A DNA stretch of 64,000 nucleotides from Costus lasius (taxonomy: Eukaryota; Streptophyta; Magnoliopsida; Zingiberales; Costaceae), in NCBI GenBank assembly GCA_027563935.2, contig JANVAS020000203.1, positions 9,734,001 to 9,798,000 on the forward strand, read 5' to 3'. Position 1 is the stretch's first letter. Each line of letters opens with the position of its first letter. Both the position numbers and the translations under genes were made by a program. This document shows, piece after piece, positions 1 to 11,500 of the stretch. The notes beneath the pieces are model-generated. The model saw only the letters and a list, made by a program, of their open reading frames with translations. It did no database searches and was not told the origin of the DNA.

Positions 1-703
1 CTACGAATAATAAAAACTCTTTCTATGACTACAAAGAGAGTAACATGGTGTTGTATCCCAACAAGTAGGTAGACAAAAACTTATCTCTGGTGTCGGAGCC
101 AAAACTTAGCGTTTGGCGCACAGGGACTTGTCACCCCCTGATACGGCTCCAAAAACTTGTTATGTCACCAATCTTGTTGTGTCCGCAAGTGCATGGATAC
201 TCGAAGTAATAAATTAGATATCAAACCCACAGAGACCTTGTTTGCTAAGTACTGAATAATTGATTTCTTGTTATCTAGGTGAATCAAAAGTATGCAAGTG
301 AGCAATAGAAGACTAAAATGGAAATACTAGAGAGAGAAGACTGAGACTAGGGTTTCACTCACTTTAAATTCTATGACGAGATGTAAATAGAGATTCGTCA
401 GTATAATTTTATCATGGTAAAGACATAATTTACTTCATAAAAGGATTATCTCACTTTCGTGCAGACAATCATGTAGGGATCAATCTTCGCTTTCGTGCAA
501 GATCTATCCCAATGCTGAAAATAAGTAAATCATCAAACAAAGAACTCGAGGATCACTTTCGTGCATCCGAATTCTAAATTGATTATCTCAAGTGGAATCT
601 CAAGGATCACCTTCGTGCATCCGAGTCTCAACACAAGTTTTACTCATGGTTCTCCAACGTTCCGATCTTTGCTTTCGCACAAGATCTCCATGTTTGACAA
701 CTC
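1..703 (-). repeat. Family C LTR fragment (reverse relative to the 19600 copy)
   Basis: From about base 60 the sequence reads as the reverse complement of the last ~700 bases of the C-family unit at 19600-21644, including five copies of the GCACGAAAGTGA motif (here as its complement) and the block around 110-165 with the complement of TTTTTGGAGCCGT. It is cut off at 703 by element B. The left edge is not in the window, so it is unclear whether this is a solo LTR or part of a larger element. Minus means only that it is inverted relative to the 19600 copy; the true polarity of the family is not established. No coding capacity is seen. Confidence 0.75.
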
Positions 704-2421
704 TGTTGGGAATCCCCAGGCTAAAAGAAAACAAAAATAGCGGAAGCTAGCTCGAAAAATGAGATTCCTAATTCAACAATAAGGACCGTCTTATGAAGAA
801 TACAAAGGATGTGAAGAGGGCAGTACCTTATCAAGCAACTTTTAGGAGAGGCCGATGATGAAGACGCGCAAGGGCCCGTCCTCTGCAATCGCGCACACAC
901 GGACTCCTCAAGTCCTCTCCAATCTCCGCGCTGGGTGCTAGCCCCGGAAGATGAGATCCACGCCTCTAGCCTTCTCAACTTGCGCCAACGCCAAGGAGAA
1001 GAAGGGGTGTTGGCGACAAGGAGTGGGTAGCACTGCCACTTGTCCCAACCTTTGATGCCGAAAAACTTTTATTTGTTGTCACCTCCTAGACCCTCATGCC
1101 AAGGAGCAGAGGGGAGGCGACAACTAGAGACAAGAGAAGAGTCTGGTACAAAATATCTCCCAGGTGGGCCTCTTTATTTATAATAGCAGAGCCAGACGCA
1201 CACTGGAGATCTTTCCCATGTGGGATAATGAGCATAGGCGCCTATTCACAATTAAGTGTCATGGGTTCGAATCCCTGCATACGCAATTAATTGTAAATTG
1301 CGACCAAGCTTATTAATTAGCCAAGAGAAAAATTCTCTTGCCAATTAATAATTTTATTTTATTCATGTGACTAAAGTGCCAAGCCCAAACTTGCACCTAG
1401 ACCCTTGTTTGACTCATTTTGACAACACAGGTCAACAGAGGTCAAACGTGGTCCACTAGAGTCAACTAGTGGTCAACAATGAACTAAAATAAAATATCAT
1501 CTCCTCTATAAAAGTCTCAAAGCATCAGTTCCCCAAAAATGATTCGATCAGAGGCTAAACGATCAGTGTGAGAACTCGAGTGTCAAGGTGTGCGACCCTG
1601 TAGGTTCTTCAGACGTTGGCAGTGATGACTAAATCATCACAAGCAATGAGTGGCACCTAGAAGTACATCACTGCTACCCAAGTCATCAGAATTGTGTCAT
1701 CATCGACATCCCTTGAAACTGTGACAAAGTACAAGTGCAGCTTTGTCGTTTTGCCAACTGATGTCCAGATTTGGCAAGTGTGTCACACTTGTTAATCCCA
1801 ATAATATGGCATGACTAAATCAGGTTCTCACCTGGGTATGGTCATACACTTTCAGTCATCCATATAGGGGGCGCCATGGACAATCAAGCTTCCCCGTAAG
1901 GAAGGGGCAAATCCTCTATTGGCACATTGAATCTCTCATATGGCTTATGACATACCCAATGACAACAGTTATGACTTCCCTTTTACGGCGAAGCGTTAGG
2001 TTGCATCAAAGTACATCAATCACTATATAGAGATACCAATGCTCTCAAGTCTAGGACAAGCACAACTCTGTTACTGTGATATTCATCTCGTGACATTGAG
2101 ATGAATCCTCACGGCAGGTCGATCCAGTATATCTCCCTTGATATACCCATATGCCTGCGTTAGCAACCCGTGCTCAACCAGCGCATATACTAGTCTCAAG
2201 CAAATCATAGCTATCCCATATCCACCATGATTCTCGACCAGGGATAAACACAGAGACTAGATAAAATCTATCTCTTAGGGACATTGTATATGCAAATGTA
2301 CATATGCACAGATGTACAAACTTGCATGACAACGACAATGCCAGGATAACTCATCTATTAGCTAGATGTGATACACATATCCCATGGACCATCCTAAGGT
2401 CCTAGGGTATAAACACTAATA
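704..2421 (-). repeat. 3' LTR of element B
   Basis: Starts TGTTGGGAAT and ends CACTAATA, where the partner LTR ends CACTAACA, so the terminal CA is mutated here. Aligns by eye with 18693-19599 plus 21645-21723. It contains the conserved GTGCGACCCT motif (1590-1599) followed by a hairpin (1622-1640) and a GGTTCGAATCC pol III B-box-like string (1264-1274). Small ORFs inside it are not conserved and are not genes. Confidence 0.85.
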
Positions 2422-3498
2422 ATCTCCCACTTGCACTAGGACCCTGCATTGAGCAATCTCAACACCATGTCCTAAGCACGGCCTGCCACGCTCCTGCTAC
2501 GCCAAAGCATCGGTCTATGGGCCTACCATGATTGTATTAGTGTTCATATCTGCTATATCTTAAGTACCTCTATCCCCAAGACAAGGTATAAGCATCTAAG
2601 TACGCCTGCGAAGTTCATCAAAGAACTCCCACTACTTCCCAAAAGCATTTGCATACTCTGTTTTCAAGTAGTCTGCTCTGAAGCTCCCAAAGCTTTTAGC
2701 ACCACTACAGGAACAGCTAGACTATCACTGGTTTGACTGGAACAAGCTACCAAGTGAATCCACTGAGCTTTTCCTATCATTACTGACGAAGAACCACCCC
2801 TTAGTTCTATATAGAACCGAAGTGTGTTCTTCATTCCTTATCTAGTGCCATGCACCTGGATTGGACCTAGTATCAATTGGTTATGCTCTCGGCATAAACC
2901 ACATCTGGTCTATAACATACCATCATCGATGTATGTTATCTAACTTGGGACTTGGAGTTTTTTGGACTTATCCAAAAACTCACACACCTACCCCATAGGT
3001 GATGTCCATTAAGTCATTCATCACAAAACATGTCCCAATCATCTCTTCACCAAGTGAAGGATCGGGATATCGTCTTTGATGATCTGTATATCCCCAACAT
3101 ACAAGATCAGAGATGTTATCAAGCTCCCACTGAACTTAGGTACAATAAGGTGAAGATTCTTTGTCCAAGTTAGGAGTTACCCTGAACACTGACACACATG
3201 AATCGATTCAGCCTTTTTCCCACACTTTCTGAACCTAGGTTGCCCCATAACCTATATACGAGGCTCAGATTTCATCTTTGACCATCTGTGCTAGGTGGTT
3301 GACCTTGGACTGAATCCAAGTCACAATTTCCTCTCACTTGCCATTTTCAAGGAAATACATTTCGAAGAAAGCTAGCATCAAGAGCAATAATCGCTTGTTC
3401 TCCTGTGGGTCTATGGAATTTAGTATCCCTAAGTCATCTTAGGATACTCCACCAACACTTATCAGATCATGAATCTATGTCACTAGATTCAAATGTAT
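2422..3498 (-). pseudogene. Element B polypurine tract and decayed RNase H end
   Basis: Bases 2422-2438 are the complement of a polypurine tract of the AGTGGGAGAT type, adjoining the 3' LTR. Reading minus from about 2520, a decayed reading frame resembles the C terminus of the A-family polyprotein (a QQ...H..C...G motif just before the stop). The rest, up to the E insertion at 3499, is presumed pol (RT/RNase H) by position but is too degraded to read. Not functional. Confidence 0.6.
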
Positions 3499-5446
3499 TG
3501 TTGGGAAACCCCGGAGACATTTTACAATTTTCAGACTTATAGACATACATTTTTCGCAGCGGAAGAATGTCCCCGAAACAGGCCAGTCCCAAAAACCCAG
3601 TGAAGGTCGCAAGCAAGGGAGTCGACACGATGAGTTAGGAAATACCTTAAGAGCAATATGGAGCGATGCCGATGTAGGCGTCCAAGTGTGCGCCCTCTGC
3701 AGTCTCGCACACACGGATCTCTTGAGTTCTCTTCTTCCACGCCCGGTGCTAGCCTCGGGAAGAAGATCCAAGCCTTAGGGAGATGTTTTACTTCTCTTGC
3801 GCCACTCAGAGAAAAGATGCGCCAAGTGAAGAGGGAAAACCGCCCAAGCCGCCAAGCCCTAGATCTCCTTGCGCCAAGAGGAAAGGAGGAAGAGGGTTGC
3901 GGTTATGGAAGATGCGCCCTTGCTCCAAGCACTCGCCCCTCTCCTTGTGTTCACGCCTTCAAGAATTGATTACACACAAGAGGGGGCGACTAGGGTCATA
4001 TTTATAGGGCAAGAGGCGGTTAGGGTAATGGCTAGGATCATGACAAGTGTAGGGCTAGGATGAGGAGGTTTGAGATAAGGAAAGTCTCCAAGACATTTCC
4101 ATAATTCTCATTCAACCTTACCTTTTGTTCCCACGCCTTTCCTTGTGCGCCAAGGCCTTGCCTTGTGCCTCAAGCAATGCCATAGAGGCATGCATTCCAT
4201 CCTAGGAAGAGAGGGGGAGGCGCCCTTTACTTCCATAATGAAGCAAAGGCGCCAACATGACCCCATTATGCCCCTAGGTGCCTAATGGTTCATGTTTCTC
4301 CCCATTATACCCTTTTAGCCTCTCATCTCTTCATGAGAAATTGTTATTGGGCCTCATTGGATAATGAGCTAGCCCAAACATCATTGCATAGGTTGATTAA
4401 GCACTTGGATCCAATCCAATGCAACCCGAATCCAAATGTGACCAACCATGGTCAAATACGGGTCAACCTGCCAAAAATGAAGTTTGGCTCCAATAACATT
4501 CTTCCATCTCATCAGGCCCATTGGCGCTGATGAAATCTCCCAATTAGATCCGAGTTATCCAATAACTCGATCATAAGGCTTCCCGATCAATACGAGAACT
4601 CAAGTATCAAGGTGTGCGACCCTGTAGGTTCCTCTGACGCTGGCAGTGCTGACCAGAGGTCATCACAAGCAGTGAGTGGCACCTAGCAGTGCATCGCTGC
4701 TACCCAGGTCATTGGAATGGATATCGACATCGACATCCCCATCCTCGCAACTAGGTACAGATGCATTACAGTCTCTTTGTCGTACTGATATCCGATTGGA
4801 CAAGTGTGTCACCACTTGTTTTCATCCAATCTCATGGCTATGACTAAAACAGGTTCTCACCTGGGTATGGCCATACACTCTCAGTCATAGAACCATAAAG
4901 GAGCTCCATGGATATCATACTTCCTTAGGGAAGGGGCAAATCCTATGTCTGTCCATTGATCTTCTCATATGGGTCGTGACATGCTCAATAACAACCGTTA
5001 TGACCTCCCATCTACGGCAAGGTGTTAGGTTGTATCAAAACAAGTCCCTAACCATATAGAATCATCAATGACCTCAAGTCAAGGGATCAATGCATCTCCT
5101 GTCACTTATGAGGATAACTCATGACACCAAGTCATAGCCTCATAGCGGGTCTATCCAGTATATCCCCAATGATATACCCATGTGTCTGCGTTAGCACCAC
5201 GTGCCTAACCAGCCCACATACCAGTCTCTCAAGTACCATAGCTGTCCCATATCCACTAAGGTACATCGACTAGGGATTATAATTCGAGCACAGATCCAAT
5301 CTGTCTCCAGGGACATTATCATATAAGTACACAATCGCAGGTGTAGTCAAACAATGATAACGACAATGCCAGAATGATATATAAATATCAGTGTCAAGTA
5401 GTACATAAGTTGACCAAAACTAGGTCCCAGGGCATATACACCAACA
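3499..5446 (-). repeat. Solo LTR, family E (copia-type)
   Basis: Begins TGTTGGGAAA and ends ACACCAACA, flanked by perfect 5-bp duplications TGTAT (3494-3498 and 5447-5451). No internal region, PBS or second LTR is present, so it is a solo LTR left by LTR-LTR recombination. It shares with the B and A LTRs the GTGCGACCCT string (4614-4623), a following hairpin (4646-4666) and a CAGTGAGTGG-type block, which is the basis for the copia call and the minus orientation. ORFs inside (for example 3658-3969) are chance frames. Confidence 0.88.
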
Positions 5447-6255
5447 TGTATGACCCCCAAAGTCTCACATCTATAGATCCTGATAATTAGTCATGTCATC
5501 TCCTTACCTGGAGATACATTTAAGATGAAATAGTTCAGTGTCAAAGAAACTATCAGCATAACCTCAGTAGAGATAAGGTTGACTTTCAATTCCTCCCACT
5601 AAAACCACCTTCCAAGGTGTTCTTCAGGAGTTATGAGCTATGAGTAGACCTCATGCTCAATATGATAGTCACCTGTGGCTCAAGTACTCTTCATCCAACC
5701 TGGACTGAAGATCACTTATGAATTTTGACAAGCTGATTCCATAAATATTTAGGTAATTTCACGAATTCCTATCTTTTGACCTTTCCACTTCACCTCACTT
5801 GGTGAAAAACATTTATCAGCAAACAAGTCTTTGCCCATATATCACATCTCGAAAGAGGTTAAGATAGTCAATCTCCTATAAGGAGTTCTAATCCAAGAAT
5901 TAATGTGCATGAAGTCTGTGGATGCATCACTTGTTTATGATAAAGTATCTGAGTTAGAAGATTGGCATTCAATTTGAACCACTTATTAAATTCAAGTTGT
6001 TTTATTACCTCATTATTTTGCACAATGTAATGACAAGAGATTTGCAAGTGAAAAGAATGTCAAATTCCTTTTATTCCAAAAACTCTACTCCAAAGGAATA
6101 GATACAATGTCAATTACATGTTTGCAAAAATAAAACAATCCTATTAATGACAAATGAAAAATAGCTCGGTAGCATCAATGCTCCAGCAAGATTTTCTTAT
6201 TGTCATCCATATCCTATTTCTCTAGATCTCCTGCATATATTTGCAAATATCAGTC
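5447..6255 (-). pseudogene. Element B decayed protease/integrase region
   Basis: Continuation of B internal sequence after E (5447-5451 is the second TSD copy). Immediately downstream of the zinc knuckle, around 6190-6290 on the minus strand, a protease relic can be read: W-V-F-Y-T-A-W in one frame and ICKYMQE in another, aligning with WVLDTAC..ICSNVQE of the A family. The catalytic Asp position reads Tyr. Towards 5452 no reading frame is recognisable; I see only decayed sequence. Confidence 0.55.
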
Positions 6256-6780
6256 TCACCATGCGGTATAAAATACCCATGTACGGAAATAGACAATATA
6301 GAATTTGGTAATAAAATTACCTGAGCCTGAAGACGAAGGGTTACTTCTCTTCATCTCTTTCTGAGGATGCATGCAGTCTTTGCGCCAATGGCACTCCTGG
6401 CCACAGTTGAAGCACTTGTTCTCCCTCACCCTGCCTTTCTTCAGTGCCTTGGCCTTGGACTTTCCCTTACCCCTTTTCCACTTCTTATTGTCTTTGGAGT
6501 CTATAAAAACGGACTTGGGTTTGGACCTGACCATTTCCTCCTCGGTCGCTTCCAGTAGTTTTAGTAGCTCCTCGTGAGTACAAGCTATTTTGTTTTAATG
6601 ATAAAAGAGCTATAAATCAGAGGCAGCGACAGTAGGATAAGGTCCATAGCCACATCCTGATCCATCGGGTGTCCTAGTCTAGTGAGATGCGACAAGTAAC
6701 CAAGCAACTAGAGTACATGTGGTCCCACTGGAGCACCTTCAGGCATCTTGCACTAAAAAGCAGCCTTGGATGTTTCAAAC
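6256..6780 (-). pseudogene. Element B gag C-terminal part with CCHC zinc knuckle
   Basis: Capsid/nucleocapsid protein of a copia element, normally forming the cytoplasmic virus-like particle. The open part (6256-6534) carries a Lys-rich stretch and the knuckle C-F-N-C-x4-H-x4-C, followed by a Ser/Gly tract like that of the A family. Upstream (6535-6780) the frame is broken by stops and frameshifts but still aligns with A-family gag after the N-terminal part at 15977-16331. The two halves are separated by the A1 insertion, whose CAAAC duplication is 6776-6780 and 15977-15981. Pseudogene. Confidence 0.8.
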
Positions 6781-8513
6781 TGATGGAACCCTTTCAGGAG
6801 GGGAGCGCAAAACCTATTGTGAGAAGAACCCCTTTCATGAGGGGGGCGCAAGTCATATGTTTCTTTCTCATAGCAGCGGAATTAGGGTTTCCACATAAGA
6901 TCGCATTCTATACTTTCATATAATCAACTTGAATAACAAGTGAGAGATTCATTACCATGGCCATGGGAAGGTGCGGCTTGGAAGAAGAAAGATCGAAGGG
7001 ATCTTCTCCAAAGAAATCACACACAAGGGATGAAAGCTTCCTCCTTGCGCAACTCTTGTGCTAGCAAGATTGCCAAGCTTTTCCAACCGTGTGTAGGAGA
7101 TTAGATGAAAAGGGCTTCCTTCTTTTCGAGAGCTCTTCTTTCTTGGCGCAAGAACGATGCCTTCCACACGAGCAAGCCGTTCCAAAACCACGTCCAAGAA
7201 GCAAAACCGAAAAACATTAGAGAGACATCAAGCCATGAACGCATATGCGTTATGCTTTTGGAACTTTCCAAAATTGGCAACGATTAAGAGTTGGCGTTCA
7301 CGTTCCCATGAACCAAACGCAACCTCTTCTCCCTCTTGAACCAAGCGCTCAACCCATGAGCCGGTTCAATATCCTTGGTTCAATAGCGAAACCAAATCAG
7401 CCCATAAATTAAGTCTAGATCAAATTAGACCCCAAGGTCCTAGATCTGACCATTCATCATCTGACGCTTCTGATCGCATCGATCTAGCATCATCTCTCTC
7501 GATCGAAGCTTACCGATCTAAAGCTCTAATCAATCAAACATGATCAGACCAGATCTCACTTACAATCAGAGATTAAATCTCTTTAAACTGAACCAAAACA
7601 ATTCAGTCCACACGATCTGACTTAAGGAAGCCATATCACCAAATTGTGCGACCCTGAGGGTTTCCTTTAAATGTCGGTAACGATAACTTACGTTATCACG
7701 ATCAGTGAGGGGTATCTAGCAACACATCACTGTCTCCCGATATAAAGGAAAGAGTCTTCCAAGACTACTCCCAAACCATAGCACAAGTGTGACTCAATTC
7801 ACAAGGCATACATGTGTCCTTTGCCACTGGATGTTCTTATTGGACAAGCGGGTCAAGCTTGTAACTCCAATACGATGAGCATGATTAGATCAGATGCACA
7901 TAGTCATCTGGGTATGGCCATACACTATCTCAATCATCTCATATAGGGGGGCCCTTAGAACACTACACTCCTTAAACAAGGAGACGGCAATCCTATGTCT
8001 ATCACTAGTGCCCTAACCTGATTCAAGCTCACCATCCAAGATAGTCTATAATCATTATGTTTCAAATGATATTGAACTACCTCAAGACAATGACAATCAT
8101 CATTCAGAAACACAAGTGATCTCAAGTCAGAGGACATGTGCCACTTGCTGCTTACAAGGATCATTCACATTGTGACAAGCAATGGAATATCCCAGTAGGG
8201 TCTGTCCAGTACATCCAATGTACCCATGAGTCTACGTCTTATTCCATGCTCGAAGCATCCTATAAGATTAGCACTCATATTAGTCTCAATCATATCAAGG
8301 CTGTCTCATGTTCACCAAGATATCTCGACTAAGGACATATAGCCTGTCAGCCTAGCTGAACAGCTTTGAGACAGTATTCAGAAGTACACTTATTACAGCA
8401 GACAAGGTAACAACCTGAATAATAACCATGCCTTTATAAACTTAAGAGTTTATTACATGATACTAATACAATCCCAAGGCCTCAAACATTAGCCTTAAGG
8501 GCATACCCCAACA
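6781..8513 (-). repeat. 3' LTR of A1
   Basis: Plus-strand edges TGATGGAACC...CCCCAACA. Contains the complement of a TATAAAG string about 75 bases from the element-sense LTR start, the GTGCGACCCT motif (7646-7655) and the GATAAC/GTTATC hairpin (7682-7697). Near the element-sense 3' end two similar GC-rich blocks (CCCTTTCA followed by a G run) are repeated at about 6789 and 6831. ORFs inside recur at a fixed offset in the other LTR only because the LTRs are copies. Confidence 0.95.
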
Positions 8514-8530
8514 ATCTCCCACTTGCACTT
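8514..8530 (-). other. A1 polypurine tract
   Basis: In element sense the sequence directly upstream of the 3' LTR reads GTGCAAGTGGGAGAT, a purine-rich primer for plus-strand DNA synthesis. The same tract adjoins the 3' LTR in A2 (34089), A3 (42101-42110) and A4 (52086). Confidence 0.85.
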
Positions 8531-8587
8531 AATCTAATGGTTGAGAAATCTCAAACCCATATTATTACAGTGCTTCACATGCTTCTG

Positions 8588-11500
8588 CTACGCCAGAGGC
8601 TTGGTAAGTGGGTCTGCCAGATTGTCATCTGTATGAACCTTGCATATTTTGATCTCGCCTCGATCAATGATCTCCCGGATCAAGTGAAACCGTCTCTGTA
8701 TGTGCTTGGACTTCTGGTGCGACCGCGGTTCCTTTGCTTGTGCGATGGCTCCAGTGTTATCACAGAAGATAACCAAAGGATCTGCACTCGAAGGAACGAC
8801 ACCAAGTTCTCTCACGAACTTACGAATCCACACTGCCTCCTTAGATGCTTCCGAGGCTGCAACATACTCGGCTTCTGTTGTGGAATCAGCAACAGTTGAC
8901 TGTTTGAAACTCTTCCACACCACTGCTCCACCATTCAAGCTAAAAACATAGCCTGATTGCGATCGGAAATCATCCTGGTCCGACTGGAACGAAGCGTCAG
9001 TATATCCCTCTATACTGAGTTCTTCCTGACCACCATATATCAAGAACATATCTTTGGTCCTCCGCAGATATTTTAAAATGTTCTTGACCGCAATCCAGTG
9101 CGCCAAACCTGGATTACTTTGGAATCGACTGGTCACGCTTAACCCGTAAGCGACGTCTGGGCGAGTACACAACATCGCATACATAATGGACCCAATAGCC
9201 GAAGCATAAGGCGTATTGTCCATTTCATCTTTCTCAGTCTGTGTTTGTGGACACTGACTCTTCGAAAGATTCAGACCATGTCTGACTGGAAGATATCCAC
9301 GTTTAGAATTCTCTAAATGGAATCTCTCCAGGACCTTATCGATGTAAGTACTCTGGCACAGCCCGAGAAGCCTTTTAGATCTATCCCTGTAGATCTTCAC
9401 ACCTAGTACATAGGCTGCTTCTCCTAAATCTTTCATCTGGAAACATTTTCCTAACCATGCCTTAACAGCATGCAATTCAGGAATATCATTTCCAATGATT
9501 AAGATATCATCGACGTAGAGGATTAGGAATGTAATTACGCTCCCACTAAACCTCTTATATACACACGGGTCATCTTCGTTCTTGATGAAACCAAACTCAG
9601 AGATTGATTCATCAAAACGATTATTCCAGCTTCTTGATGCTTGTTTAAGTCCATATATGGACTTCTTTAACTTGCATATTTTATGACGATCTGCTGGATT
9701 GTTGAAACCTTCCGGTTGTGTCATATACACATCCTCATCCAGATTTCCATTAAGGAAAGCTGTTTTCACATCCATCTGCCAGATCTCATAATCGTAATAT
9801 GCAGCTATCGCGAAAAGAATCCGAATAGACTTAAACATGGCTACAGGAGAGAAAGTTTCATCATAATCTATCCCGTAGATTTGTTTGAAACCTTTCGCAA
9901 CTAGCCTGCCTTTATAGGTAACCACGTTACCATCCATGTCAATCTTCTTCTTGAAGATCCATTTACAGCCTATAGGGATTACTCCCGGAGGCGGATCAAC
10001 CAAATCCCAGACTTGGTTATCTGACATGGAGTCCATCTCGGCTCGCATAGCATCAAGCCATCTAGCTGACTCCGGTCCACTGACCGCATCCGCATAAGTT
10101 AGGGGTTCATCATTATCAATGATGTAGACTCCGTCATAGCGCTCAGGCTGTCGACGGATCCTACCCGATCTTCGCGGTTCCCGTGATATCTGAGCCTCAG
10201 GTTGTTCAGTAACCTGATCTACTGGCTCAGGCACATCCAACTCTGCCTGACTACTTCGTCCTTCCTCTGGAATCTCATCCAGCTTTATTTCTCTCCCACT
10301 GGCCTCTTGCAGAAGAAACTCCTTCTCAAGAAATATGGCCGTCCGAGCAACAAATATCTTGTTCTCTTTGGGATCGTAGAAATAATAACCCTTAGTTTCC
10401 TTAGGGTAACCGACAAAGATACATTTATCAGATCTGCTCTCTAGTTTCCCAGAGGCGAGCTTTTTGACATAAGCCTCGCAACCCCAGATCCTGATAAACG
10501 TCAAGCTAGGCTGTTTCCCGTACCATAACTCATATGGCGTCTTTGAAACTGCCTTGGATGGCACTCGGTTTAGTACCTTTGCAGCTGTTTCCAGTGCAAA
10601 ACCCCAAAAGGAGTATGGAAGAGTAGCCTGACTCATCATAGAACGAACCATATCAAGTAACGTTCTATTTCTCCTCTCGGACACACCATTCCATTGCGGT
10701 GTTCCTGGCGGAGTGAGCTGTGAGATAATCCCACACTCTTTCAGATAGTCAGTAAATGCATGACTTAGGTATTCACCACCTCGATCAGAACGAAGTGCCT
10801 TGATATTTCTGCCTAACTGATTTTGTACTTCATTTTTGAACTCTTTGAACTTGTCAAAAGATTCACTTTTATGTCTCATCAAATAGACATACCCATACCT
10901 ACTGAAATCATCAGTAAAGGTAATGAAGTACTGATAGCCACCTCTGGCATGTTTACTAAATGGCCCACACACATCACTGTGTATAAGGTCAAGTAAACCT
11001 GAAGTCCTCTGACCTTTGTGAGGAAAAGGAGACTTCGTCATTTTACCCATCAAACAAGCTTTGCATGTATCAATCTCCTCATAGGAGAATGATCCCAGCA
11101 GTCCATGTTCATGCAACCGCTTAATGCGCTTCTCGTTTATATGGCCTAAACGACTATGCCATAGCAAGGTGCTGTCATCAGCATACTTGGCTTTCTTATT
11201 ATCAATGTTTTGTATAGAATATTCCATGTCCAACATGAATAACCCATTGTTAATTGAACCAGTGGCATACACAATATTATCATAAGTCAAAATACACTTT
11301 GAAATCTTGCATTCAAAGGCAAATCCTTTCCTGACAAGAGCAGGAATAGAGATAATATTCTTGGTAATACTGGGTACAAAATAACAATTGTTTAATTCTA
11401 ATACAATGCCAGATGGTAAAGTAATGAAATAGTCTCCTACAGCAACCGCAGCAACCCGTGCCCCGTTTCCAACGCGTAGGTCTACCTCATGCTGTCCCAC

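Noticed and set aside
6952..8332. Small ORFs in the A1 LTRs repeated identically at 14415-15795
   Set aside because: They are the same only because the two LTRs are copies; no domain is recognisable and the frames are not kept in the A2-A4 LTRs.
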